Assembly (NCBI GenBank): GCA_003139975.1
Contig: PLHN01000519.1
Coordinates: forward strand, 201 to 5,403
Direction of reading: 5' to 3'
DNA length: 5,203 nt
Origin: Acidobacteriaceae bacterium
Lineage (GTDB): Bacteria; Acidobacteriota; Terriglobia; Terriglobales; Acidobacteriaceae
Both the position numbers and the translations under genes were made by a program. Numbering within the stretch: position 1 is the stretch's first letter; each line of letters opens with the position of its first letter. Below are positions 1 to 5,133 of this stretch, one piece after another. The notes under the pieces were generated by a model. That model was not told where the DNA came from, searched no databases, and worked only from the letters and a program-made list of their open reading frames with translations.

Positions 1-166
1 CGAGGTGGGATTCGGATTGCCGCTATCGGCGGGTGTGACGATCTATGTGGCGGCGTCGGATCTGATTCCGGAGGTCAATCAGGAGACGGGTGTGAGGATG
101 GCGCTGCTCGTTTTTGTTGGTGCGGCTTGTATGTTTTTGCTGGATCATTTTTTCCACATGCATTGA
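1..166 (+). CDS. ZIP family metal transporter, C-terminal fragment
   Basis: The reading frame enters from the left edge (first full codon at base 2) and ends at TGA 164-166, leaving the last 54 residues. ZIP proteins move divalent metal ions such as zinc or iron across the inner membrane into the cytoplasm. The visible part has a membrane segment with AGVTIYVAASDLIPE, which matches the penultimate helix region of bacterial ZIP transporters where an acidic residue contributes to the metal site. After a short loop (VNQETGVR) comes a last hydrophobic helix, roughly MALLVFVGAACMFLL, and a His-rich tail DHFFHMH. The N-terminal domain and other metal-binding helices are outside the window, so the substrate cannot be judged. 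No strong terminator follows. The family call is recognition from the conserved motif, not a search. Confidence 0.8.
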   Translation, partial: EVGFGLPLSAGVTIYVAASDLIPEVNQETGVRMALLVFVGAACMFLLDHFFHMH

Positions 167-269
167 GTAGTTCTAGGTTTTCAGTTCTCGACCGAAAAAG
201 AAAAAACTGAACATTCTGAAGGGTCGCCGATCACCGACAACGATGTGGCTTCCCGGCAAAGATTGAATA

Positions 270-470
270 ATGCCATACAGCCGCCTAGATGCTGAAAAAG
301 ACAATCACGTAGGTGAGCGCATGAGACTGTCCTTTGATACGCCGAATGACACGTTTGCAGCGGTGTGTCCGAAATGCGAAGGATATGTTCTCCTCACGTT
401 AAGACAAGCGGCGACGGGCGTGGCGCAATGCTTTGGAAACCTTATTTTGCTTTCATGGTCGGAAGATTAG
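270..470 (+). CDS. Small hypothetical protein with CPKC motif
   Basis: I do not recognise this 66-residue ORF. It has one CPKC pair (residues 33-36) and a third cysteine about 18 residues later (QCFGN), so it could be a fragment of a small metal-binding protein, but four ligands are not visible. The ATG at 270 has no ribosome binding site. An internal ATG at 321 is preceded by AGGTGAG (311-317) and would give a 49-residue product that still contains the cysteines; I consider that start more likely. The ORF ends 16 bases before the next small ORF, in a different frame. It lies in a stretch visibly less GC-rich than its neighbours. It may be a real small gene, a gene remnant, or chance. Confidence 0.35.
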   Translation: MPYSRLDAEKDNHVGERMRLSFDTPNDTFAAVCPKCEGYVLLTLRQAATGVAQCFGNLILLSWSED

Positions 471-486
471 CTAGCATCTCAGTGCC

Positions 487-780
487 GTGGAACATGATTT
501 CAACTCCGAATCTTTCAAAGCAGGGCTGAAACGCTGGATTCGCGATGTCAACAAGCAGAACAAGGGCCGCCACTCGAAATACGATTCTGCCGCAGACATC
601 AAAGCGCTATTCCTTGAGATAGGGGGCGGGATTGCGGCTCTCATCGGCGTATTACTAATTGAATATTCAGTTGCCGCGGTTGTTTCGGAGATTATAGACC
701 ATCCAGTGAAATGGTCGATTGTTGGCATGGTCATCCTCTATTTTGTTAGCATCTGCAGGCCCGCTCGTCCACGCTGTTGA
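487..780 (+). CDS. Small hypothetical membrane protein, two predicted helices
   Basis: The product is 97 residues. The only usable start is GTG 487, because an in-frame TAG lies at 472-474; there is no clear ribosome binding site. The first half is polar and basic (KRWIRDVNKQNKGRHSK). Two hydrophobic segments follow: about residues 42-60 (GIAALIGVLLIEYSVAAVV) and about 75-87 (WSIVGMVILYFVS). The protein then ends abruptly in an Arg/Cys/Pro-rich tail, SICRPARPRC, which looks unlike the rest. Reading in the next frame from about base 746 gives LASAGPLVHAVDAYLGE, which looks more protein-like, so a frameshift near 745 is possible (see findings). It overlaps nothing and lies 37 bases before the stop codon of the convergent YchF gene. 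I do not recognise a family; function unknown. Confidence 0.45.
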   Translation: MEHDFNSESFKAGLKRWIRDVNKQNKGRHSKYDSAADIKALFLEIGGGIAALIGVLLIEYSVAAVVSEIIDHPVKWSIVGMVILYFVSICRPARPRC

Positions 781-817
781 TGCCTACCTAGGAGAAACGG
801 GAACTCACAGAGAGTGT

Positions 818-1903
818 TTATCCACTGTGCCTTATATGCATCACGTCCCCATCCTGCACAATGTAGTCTTTGCCTTCGAGACGTAGCGTGCCCTTGGAGC
901 GAGCATTTGCTTCCGAACCGGCTTCCAGCAACTGATCCCAGCGAATCGTCTCGGCGCGGATGAAGTGCTTCTCCAGATCCGAGTGAATGGCTCCAGCGCC
1001 GTTTTGCGCGCGCGTGTTCAGCGGGATGGTCCAGGCGCGGCATTCGTCTTCGCCTGCGGTGAAGAACGAAATCAGGCCGAGGAGGTGATAGCTTTTGCGA
1101 ATTAACCGCGACAGGCCGCTTTCGATCAGTCCATAGCTGCCCAGGAATTCGGCCGCGTCTTCGTCGCTCATTTCGGCGAGTTCGGCTTCGACCTTGCCGC
1201 AGATGCCGCTCGCTCCGGCATTGGGGCGCGCGGCGACTTCGGTCAGGTTATATTTCGCAACCGCCGCTTCGAGGTCTTTGCCCAACTCCGTGCTCTCGCT
1301 GATATTGAGCACGTAGAGCATCGGCTTCTCGCTCAGGAACATGAAGCCGCGGATGCGCTTCTTATCTTCCGGAGTCATTTCCATTTCGCGCAGCGGCTTT
1401 TCGGTTTCGAGGTGAGCTTTGGCCTTGATCAGCAGCTCGTTTTCTTTTTCGAGTTCGGGCGTCTTCATCTTCTTCAAGTCTTTTACCAGACGCTCCAGGC
1501 GTTTTTCGATCTGGCCAAGATCGCTGATCATAAGATCGAACTCAACGTTCTTGATGTCGCGCAGCGGATCGATCGGGCCAACAAGGGGAATCTCGTCGCT
1601 TTCGAAGGCCCGCAGCACGTGGATCAGAGCGTCCACCTGGCGCAGATGGCCGATGTAGGCGGTCTCCTTCAACGCCTCCTGGCCGATCGCGCCCACGTCC
1701 ACGTATTCGACCGAGGCGTGTGTCAGCTTCTTCGGGTTATAGAGCGCAGCCAGTTTATCGAGGCGCTCATCGGGGACCTTGGCGACTCCCACGTGTGCCT
1801 CGCGCGGATTCGCGAGCTGATGCTCGGTGAGATTGGCCTTGGTCAATATGCGGAACAGAGATGTTTTGCCTACCTGCGGCAGGCCGATGATGCCGGTTTT
1901 CAT
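818..1903 (-). CDS. ychF: YchF/OLA1-family P-loop NTPase (DUF933/TGS), divergent
   Basis: This 361-residue protein has the usual length and order of YchF: an N-terminal P-loop domain, an inserted helical/coiled-coil arm (about 128-172, rich in E, K and L), and a C-terminal TGS/DUF933 domain (about 272-358, with FFTAGEDECRAWTIP and EGKDYIVQDGDVMHI). YchF proteins are ribosome-associated cytosolic NTPases that prefer ATP, linked to translation and stress. The P-loop is GLPQVGKTS (7-15), where the family normally has GLPNVGKST. The G4 position is NISE (200-203), the NxxE form typical of YchF rather than NKxD. The G3 DxxG is altered (DVGA, 69-72) and the usual switch I PFxTIxPN segment is missing. 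Start ATG 1903 gives the canonical N-terminus but has no strong Shine-Dalgarno. It is divergent from the M28 peptidase gene. The family call is firm; NTPase activity is uncertain. Confidence 0.9.
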   Translation of the reverse strand: MKTGIIGLPQVGKTSLFRILTKANLTEHQLANPREAHVGVAKVPDERLDKLAALYNPKKLTHASVEYVDVGAIGQEALKETAYIGHLRQVDALIHVLRAFESDEIPLVGPIDPLRDIKNVEFDLMISDLGQIEKRLERLVKDLKKMKTPELEKENELLIKAKAHLETEKPLREMEMTPEDKKRIRGFMFLSEKPMLYVLNISESTELGKDLEAAVAKYNLTEVAARPNAGASGICGKVEAELAEMSDEDAAEFLGSYGLIESGLSRLIRKSYHLLGLISFFTAGEDECRAWTIPLNTRAQNGAGAIHSDLEKHFIRAETIRWDQLLEAGSEANARSKGTLRLEGKDYIVQDGDVMHIRHSG

Positions 1904-1908
1904 GGATT

Positions 1909-1940
1909 AGGTCTCAGGTATCAGGTCTTAAGGTCTCAGG
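1909..1940. repeat. Cluster of AGGTCTCAGG-like short repeats
   Basis: Two exact copies of AGGTCTCAGG lie at 1909-1918 and 1931-1940, with a related CAGGTCTTA between them (AGGTCT at 1923-1928). The cluster sits immediately upstream of the YchF start on its 5' leader side, in the divergent gap before the peptidase gene. Degenerate relatives occur in two other intergenic gaps of this window (4541-4559 and 5105-5123). The repeats are read directly; whether they are a dispersed genomic family or have a role is unknown. Confidence 0.65.
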
Positions 1941-1981
1941 AAAATCAAAAACGGAAGTATCAGAATAAATCATTCGGTCCA

Positions 1982-2001
1982 ATTCGGATGCGCTTCCGAA
2001 T
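1982..2001. repeat. Perfect 7 bp inverted repeat in divergent promoter region
   Basis: ATTCGGA (1982-1988) and TCCGAAT (1995-2001) are perfect inverted copies around a 6-base spacer. A further direct half, ATTCGG, lies at 1972-1977. The site is 25-44 bases upstream of the peptidase start and about 80 bases upstream of the YchF start. It could be an operator for a dimeric regulator or a small hairpin. No T-tract follows, so it is not a convincing terminator. The structure is seen; the role is inference. Confidence 0.35.
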
Positions 2002-2025
2002 AAGATCGCGTGCTAGGCTCAGAAA

Positions 2026-2886
2026 ATGGTGTTTCACGATACATCGCGATCATTCCGCCGTCGGATCATCCATCTTGCCATCGCGATCGCGTGTGCCCTT
2101 TGGCCCGCAGCCGCCTTCGGGCAGGGCCGCGTTCGCCTTGAGCCGCGCGCGGTCATCGAGAAGCGGCTGAAGTCGTTTGCAACGGACAACCATGTTCGCG
2201 AATCCGTCATCCGCAAATGGCTTGCCGAGTCGGGATGCGCGAAGCCGAAGCTCTCCGAAGAGCCCGTCAAGCCCGCGTTGCCGCCGAACGTCGTCTGCGT
2301 GCTGCCCGGAGAGACGCACGAAGTAATCGTCGTGGGCGCGCACACGGACAAGGTGCCAAGCGCAGGTGACGGCGTCGTCGATAATTGGTCGGGGGCGTCA
2401 CTGTTGCCCAGCCTGCTGTTCAGCCTGAGCGGGCAGAAGCGTCATCACACCTTTGTATTCGTAGGTTTCACGGGCGAAGAACGGGGCTTGATCGGTTCCG
2501 AGTACTACGTCGACCATCTTTCTCCGGACGAGCGCGACCACATTGAAGCGATGGTCAACATGGATTCGCTTGGCCTGACTCCGACCAAGGTGTGGGCAAG
2601 CCATGCTGACAAGGCGCTGCTCGATGCGCTCGCCTCGGTGGCGGCGGCGAGCAAGCTTCCGGTCTCGACCGTGAATGTAGACAAGCTTGGCACTACCGAT
2701 TCCGAGTCGTTTGCCAGTTATCACATTCCGCGCATCACGCTGCATTCGGTCACGCCGGAGAAAATGCAGGTCCTGCACTCCGCGGACGACACGATGCTTG
2801 CGATCAACCTGGACGATTACTATGACAGCTATCGTCTGATTGCCGGGTACCTGGGGTATCTGGATGGCGTCCTCACGCCAAAGTAG
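2026..2886 (+). CDS. Secreted M28-family zinc metallopeptidase
   Basis: This is a 286-residue peptidase of the M28 (aminopeptidase Y/S-like) family, expected to cleave N-terminal residues from peptides using two zinc ions. The N-terminus is basic (RRRII) followed by a hydrophobic stretch ending near AAAFGQG (about residue 33), a Sec-type signal peptide, so the enzyme likely works in the periplasm or outside. All expected metal-site residues are visible: H106 in GAHTD, D119 in VVDNWSGAS, the base E151 and ligand E152 in GEERGLIGSEYY, D180 in NMDSLG, and H251 in LHSADDT. The mature protein has only two cysteines (C71, C91), which could form a disulfide. It is short, a single catalytic domain without PA or other added domains. 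ATG 2026 lacks a good ribosome binding site but gives the full signal peptide. It converges with the DUF4149 gene, 25 bases apart. Confidence 0.88.
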   Translation: MVFHDTSRSFRRRIIHLAIAIACALWPAAAFGQGRVRLEPRAVIEKRLKSFATDNHVRESVIRKWLAESGCAKPKLSEEPVKPALPPNVVCVLPGETHEVIVVGAHTDKVPSAGDGVVDNWSGASLLPSLLFSLSGQKRHHTFVFVGFTGEERGLIGSEYYVDHLSPDERDHIEAMVNMDSLGLTPTKVWASHADKALLDALASVAAASKLPVSTVNVDKLGTTDSESFASYHIPRITLHSVTPEKMQVLHSADDTMLAINLDDYYDSYRLIAGYLGYLDGVLTPK

Positions 2887-2911
2887 ACAGCCAAGGGTGC
2901 TCTCGCCGCAG

Positions 2912-3424
2912 TCAGTGCAGTTCTTGTGCAGTTCTCCACAGCGCGAACAGGCCGAGCAGGAGCACGGCTTCCTCCAATTTCTCCGACCAGACGTGCAACC
3001 GGTCGAAGTCCCTGCGGATCGGGTTGTCGAGCGCCAGGTAGTCGATCACGCCGGCTTGAGCGCGCAGGGCGTGCATTTTCGGCGATATGGCGAACTGCGA
3101 GATCAGGGTCAGGCAGAGCATCAGCACGATTAGGATGTGGCTCAGACCGAGCGCGTTCGCGCGGCCGATGCTCATGCGGTTGTAGATCAAGGATGCGATT
3201 AGAAAGACGATCCCCGAGACGATTGCCATGTAGTGCAACCGGTCGAGCGAGTGACCGACGACGGAGCCGGCCACGTGGCGCGTGGGGAGAAGCCCTGGGG
3301 TGAACGCGATCGGAGCCTCGACGAAAGCGAGAAAAATGATTCCGCCGATCCAGACGACGAGCGACAACAGCATGAGGAAGCGAAGGAATGACATGTGCGG
3401 AATTATAGGCTCCAGCTCAAACAT
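2912..3424 (-). CDS. DUF4149 (TMEM205-like) integral membrane protein
   Basis: The longest frame gives 170 residues; starting at the second ATG (3394, M11) gives 160 residues beginning MSFLRFLMLL, which fits the family better because the first ten residues (MFELEPIIPH) are not membrane-like. Four hydrophobic helices are visible, at about 14-36, 66-84, 93-114 and 152-166 of the long form. The first contains VVWIGGIIFLAFVEAPIAF, a hallmark of DUF4149 proteins. The last loop has DFDRLHVWSEKLEEA, also typical. The family is a small four-helix inner-membrane protein of unknown biochemical function, related to eukaryotic TMEM205. A TATAAT-like hexamer lies seven bases before the 3394 ATG and no Shine-Dalgarno is present, so a leaderless mRNA is possible. 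The gene's 3' end carries an 11 bp tandem duplication. An inverted-repeat element lies just upstream. Confidence 0.8.
   Translation of the reverse strand: MFELEPIIPHMSFLRFLMLLSLVVWIGGIIFLAFVEAPIAFTPGLLPTRHVAGSVVGHSLDRLHYMAIVSGIVFLIASLIYNRMSIGRANALGLSHILIVLMLCLTLISQFAISPKMHALRAQAGVIDYLALDNPIRRDFDRLHVWSEKLEEAVLLLGLFALWRTAQELH
2915..2936. repeat. 11 bp tandem duplication at the end of the DUF4149 gene
   Basis: GTGCAGTTCTT (2915-2925) is followed at once by GTGCAGTTCTC (2926-2936), identical in ten of eleven positions. It encodes the last residues of the DUF4149 protein (TAQELH) just before its TGA. Because 11 is not a multiple of three, the duplication would have changed the C-terminal frame when it arose. 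Confidence 0.6.
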
Positions 3425-3430
3425 CGCACA
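3402..3430 (-). promoter_or_regulatory. Possible promoter for the DUF4149 gene (leaderless start)
   Basis: On the minus strand TATAAT (3407-3402) matches the sigma-70 -10 consensus exactly and ends seven bases before ATG 3394. With a 17-base spacer the -35 position is TGTGCG (3430-3425), a poor match. If active, transcription would begin at or very near the ATG, excluding the longer 3424 start. This is a motif match only. Confidence 0.3.
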
Positions 3431-3439
3431 TTCATAAAG

Positions 3440-3526
3440 TTGTCATCCCGAGCGCAGCGAGGGACCCCTATCCCCGCCACGTAATGGTGGGCGAGTAGGG
3501 ATTCCTCGCTGCGCTCGGAATGACAA
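3440..3526. repeat. 87 bp inverted-repeat element (TGTCATCCCGAGCG type)
   Basis: Arms at 3440-3470 and 3496-3526 are inverted copies matching at 28 of 31 positions. The left arm begins TTGTCATCCCGAGCGCAGCG and the right arm ends CGCTGCGCTCGGAATGACAA. The 25-base centre can itself fold: CGCCAC near 3475-3480 pairs with GTGGGCG near 3487-3493 with a bulge. No transposase ORF and no clear target-site duplication are seen. From memory, dispersed elements of this sequence type occur in acidobacterial and some other genomes, which suggests a non-autonomous mobile or REP-like repeat. It lies upstream of both flanking genes, which diverge from it, so it is not placed as an ordinary terminator. Confidence 0.85.
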
Positions 3527-3674
3527 AATCTGTTGAAGTGCGATTGCCAGAATCCGGCCAAGGGCAAAGAGCGGTGCCCCCAATCTCGCGGACCACTTAT
3601 CCACAGCCCGAACCAGCGCCGTTACTTTTTCGCGATGGCGTGACTATTTACTCTCATCCTTCCTCATTCAGTCC

Positions 3675-3680
3675 GGAGGA
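3675..3680 (+). promoter_or_regulatory. Ribosome binding site of the GAF gene
   Basis: GGAGGA is a strong Shine-Dalgarno sequence, 11 bases before ATG 3692. It fixes that start and is the only clear ribosome binding site in the window. A weak promoter-like pair lies upstream (TTACTT 3622-3627, TATTTA 3645-3650, 17-base spacer), but I do not rely on it. Confidence 0.7.
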
Positions 3681-3691
3681 AATCAATTCCA

Positions 3692-4519
3692 ATGCAAGGC
3701 ACCCTTCGAGCTTCCGATGTGGAGTTTGTGTCGCTGCCCACCGCCGTGTTTTGCGTGCAGTGCGAATTGATCAGCGCCAACAACACGCCCCGTTGCCTGG
3801 CTTGCGGCAGCGGAGCGGTTCTGAGCCTTTCGCGCGTGCTGGGCGGATCGCTGCGGGGCCAACAAACAGCACACCTGATTGCTGACGTGGAACTTGATCG
3901 CATCGTGCGCTCGCTCCTGTACAGCGTTCCGCAGATCGAGGAAGAGTCCGACGCCGAGCGCGATCTTTCCGTCGTACCCAGTTTTTCCTCGCGGCACCAC
4001 CTGAGGGTACGCCATCCGGGGTTGAGCGGACAGCGTCCGGCGCACATCAACCCGGCGCTGCTCAACGTCGGAGAATTCGACCTGGAGCCCGGCATCAGCA
4101 TCATCACGGAAAAAGCTCAGTCGCTCACCGGGGCCACCGGGGCGGCGATTGCTTTGCGCCAGGGCGACGAAATCGTCTGTCGCGCACGCACCGGCCGCAC
4201 CGCTCCCGACCTTGGCATTCGATTGCAGACCGATCGCGGCATTTCCGCCGAGTGCGTGCGCACCGGCGAAGTGCTCTTGTGCAACGACGCGGAAACCAAC
4301 CCGCGCGTGGACTCCGCCAGTTGCCGCCGCCTGGGTGTGCGTTCGATTCTGGTCGCGCCGCTGCGCCATTACCGCCGCACGCTGGGGGTGTTCGAAGTGC
4401 TCTCATCGACGCCCTATGCCTTCGACAACCACGACGTCGCGACCATGCAGTTTCTGTCGGGCATGATGGTGGCCGCGATCTCACGCCTGTCAAGCCTGCA
4501 CCCGCCGCCGGATTCTTAG
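3692..4519 (+). CDS. GAF-domain protein with N-terminal CxxC...CxxC motif
   Basis: The product is 275 residues, with no signal peptide or membrane segment, so probably cytosolic. The N-terminus has C21-x2-C24 and C35-x2-C38, a spacing like a small zinc ribbon. Residues about 60-125 form a polar linker containing an acidic run (IEEESDAERD). Residues about 130-265 read as a GAF domain: a first helix (GISIITEKAQSLTGATGAAIAL), then DRGISAECVRTGEVLLCNDAETNPRVD, then LGVRSILVAPLRHYRRTLGVFEVLSS and FDNHDVATMQFLSGMMVAAI. GAF domains bind small ligands such as nucleotides, haem or bilins, or act as dimerisation modules. No kinase, cyclase or DNA-binding output domain is attached, so signalling would need a partner. 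No ligand can be assigned. Start ATG 3692 is supported by GGAGGA. The next gene follows after 59 bases on the same strand. Confidence 0.8.
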   Translation: MQGTLRASDVEFVSLPTAVFCVQCELISANNTPRCLACGSGAVLSLSRVLGGSLRGQQTAHLIADVELDRIVRSLLYSVPQIEEESDAERDLSVVPSFSSRHHLRVRHPGLSGQRPAHINPALLNVGEFDLEPGISIITEKAQSLTGATGAAIALRQGDEIVCRARTGRTAPDLGIRLQTDRGISAECVRTGEVLLCNDAETNPRVDSASCRRLGVRSILVAPLRHYRRTLGVFEVLSSTPYAFDNHDVATMQFLSGMMVAAISRLSSLHPPPDS

Positions 4520-4578
4520 GCGCCTCGCCACATAATCCTTCCTGAATCCTTGAGGCCTGCCGCAGAATCTCTCCCAGC

Positions 4579-5085
4579 ATGCAGACCAAAGTCGATCGCC
4601 GCACCGTCGATCTGTCGGGCTATCCCAATCTCGTCGTCGTTTATCTTGGGATGCGTGTGAACCGCCTCACCGGATTGAAAACCCTGTTTGGCTTCGGCCC
4701 AAGAATCGCCTCGTCGGCAGCCGCTCAGCCCGAGGGCCTTCTCTTGCATGAGACCGTTGTCTATTCGCTTTTCCCGCCGAATGTCGGCATGCGTCAATAC
4801 TGGCGCGACATGGGTTCGCTGCTGGCGTGGACGCGCTCGGAGCCGCATCGCGACTGGTGGAAATCATTCCTCAAGGATTCCGGGGGCACCGGCTTCTGGC
4901 ACGAAACCTACCTGATGACTGGCGGCATGGAGGCGATCTACGATGACGTGCCGCAAGCCATCGGGTTCATGCGCTTCGCCCCGGTCATGCCGGCTCGCGG
5001 GCCGATGTTTTCCGCCGCGCATCGGGCAGGGAAGGGAAATGGCGGCGGACCGGTGATTGGGGAATCTGAACTGTATGGTGGATAG
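4579..5085 (+). CDS. DUF4188 family protein (monooxygenase-like)
   Basis: This 168-residue soluble protein resembles the DUF4188 family, often annotated as a monooxygenase-like family. An alpha+beta (ferredoxin-like dimeric barrel) fold is an inference from memory of related families, not visible in sequence. Family-like features are VDLSGYPNLVVVYLGMRVNRL near the start (10-30), LLAWTRSEPHRDWWKSFL (81-98), GFWHETYLM (105-113), and GGMEAIYDDVP plus GFMRFAPVMPARGPMFSAA (115-147). His89, His108 and conserved aromatics could serve a cofactor or substrate site, but no catalytic residue is proven. The C-terminal tail is Gly-rich and probably disordered. ATG 4579 gives a full-length N-terminus but has no obvious ribosome binding site; co-transcription with the GAF gene 59 bases upstream is possible. 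It converges with the tRNA gene. Substrate and role are unknown. Confidence 0.7.
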   Translation: MQTKVDRRTVDLSGYPNLVVVYLGMRVNRLTGLKTLFGFGPRIASSAAAQPEGLLLHETVVYSLFPPNVGMRQYWRDMGSLLAWTRSEPHRDWWKSFLKDSGGTGFWHETYLMTGGMEAIYDDVPQAIGFMRFAPVMPARGPMFSAAHRAGKGNGGGPVIGESELYGG

Positions 5086-5104
5086 CTCGTGCGAAGAAGC
5101 TACC

Positions 5105-5133
5105 AGGCCTCAGTCTGGGACCTCGTGTTTTTT
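5105..5133 (+). terminator. Possible weak intrinsic terminator after the DUF4188 gene
   Basis: AGGCCTC (5105-5111) and GGGACCT (5117-5123) can pair with one mismatch and one G-T wobble around a five-base loop, followed four bases later by a run of six T (5128-5133). It starts 20 bases after the DUF4188 stop and would end plus-strand transcription just before the opposing tRNA gene. The stem is imperfect and its sequence also resembles the AGGTCTCAG repeats, so the call is tentative. Confidence 0.35.

Noticed and set aside
180..211. A hairpin after the ZIP gene (TTCAGTT 180-186 with AACTGAA 205-211)
   Set aside because: The stem is only seven AT-rich base pairs with an 18-base loop and no following T-run, so it is not a convincing terminator.
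471..734. An 87-residue minus-strand ORF opposite the small membrane protein
   Set aside because: The composition is not protein-like and no start signal is seen; the plus-strand frame with two hydrophobic helices is the better candidate.
2026..2130. A Tat signal for the M28 peptidase (FRRRII)
   Set aside because: The twin arginines are followed by a weak match to the Tat consensus; the hydrophobic core and the small residues near AAAFGQ fit an ordinary Sec signal better.
1412..2170. A 252-residue plus-strand ORF
   Set aside because: It is antisense to the YchF gene and runs into the peptidase gene; its sequence has no family features, while both overlapping genes have clear conserved motifs.
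3440..3526. The large inverted repeat as a CRISPR repeat or an insertion sequence
   Set aside because: There is one palindromic unit only, no spacer-repeat periodicity, no transposase ORF and no clear target-site duplication.
3520..3885. A 121-residue plus-strand ORF starting inside the inverted repeat
   Set aside because: It starts in the repeat arm, lacks a ribosome binding site, has a low-complexity Pro/Arg/Ser composition and overlaps the well-supported GAF gene in another frame.
3683..4369. A 228-residue minus-strand ORF opposite the GAF gene
   Set aside because: Long open antisense frames are common in GC-rich genes; the plus-strand frame has the GAF motifs and the ribosome binding site.
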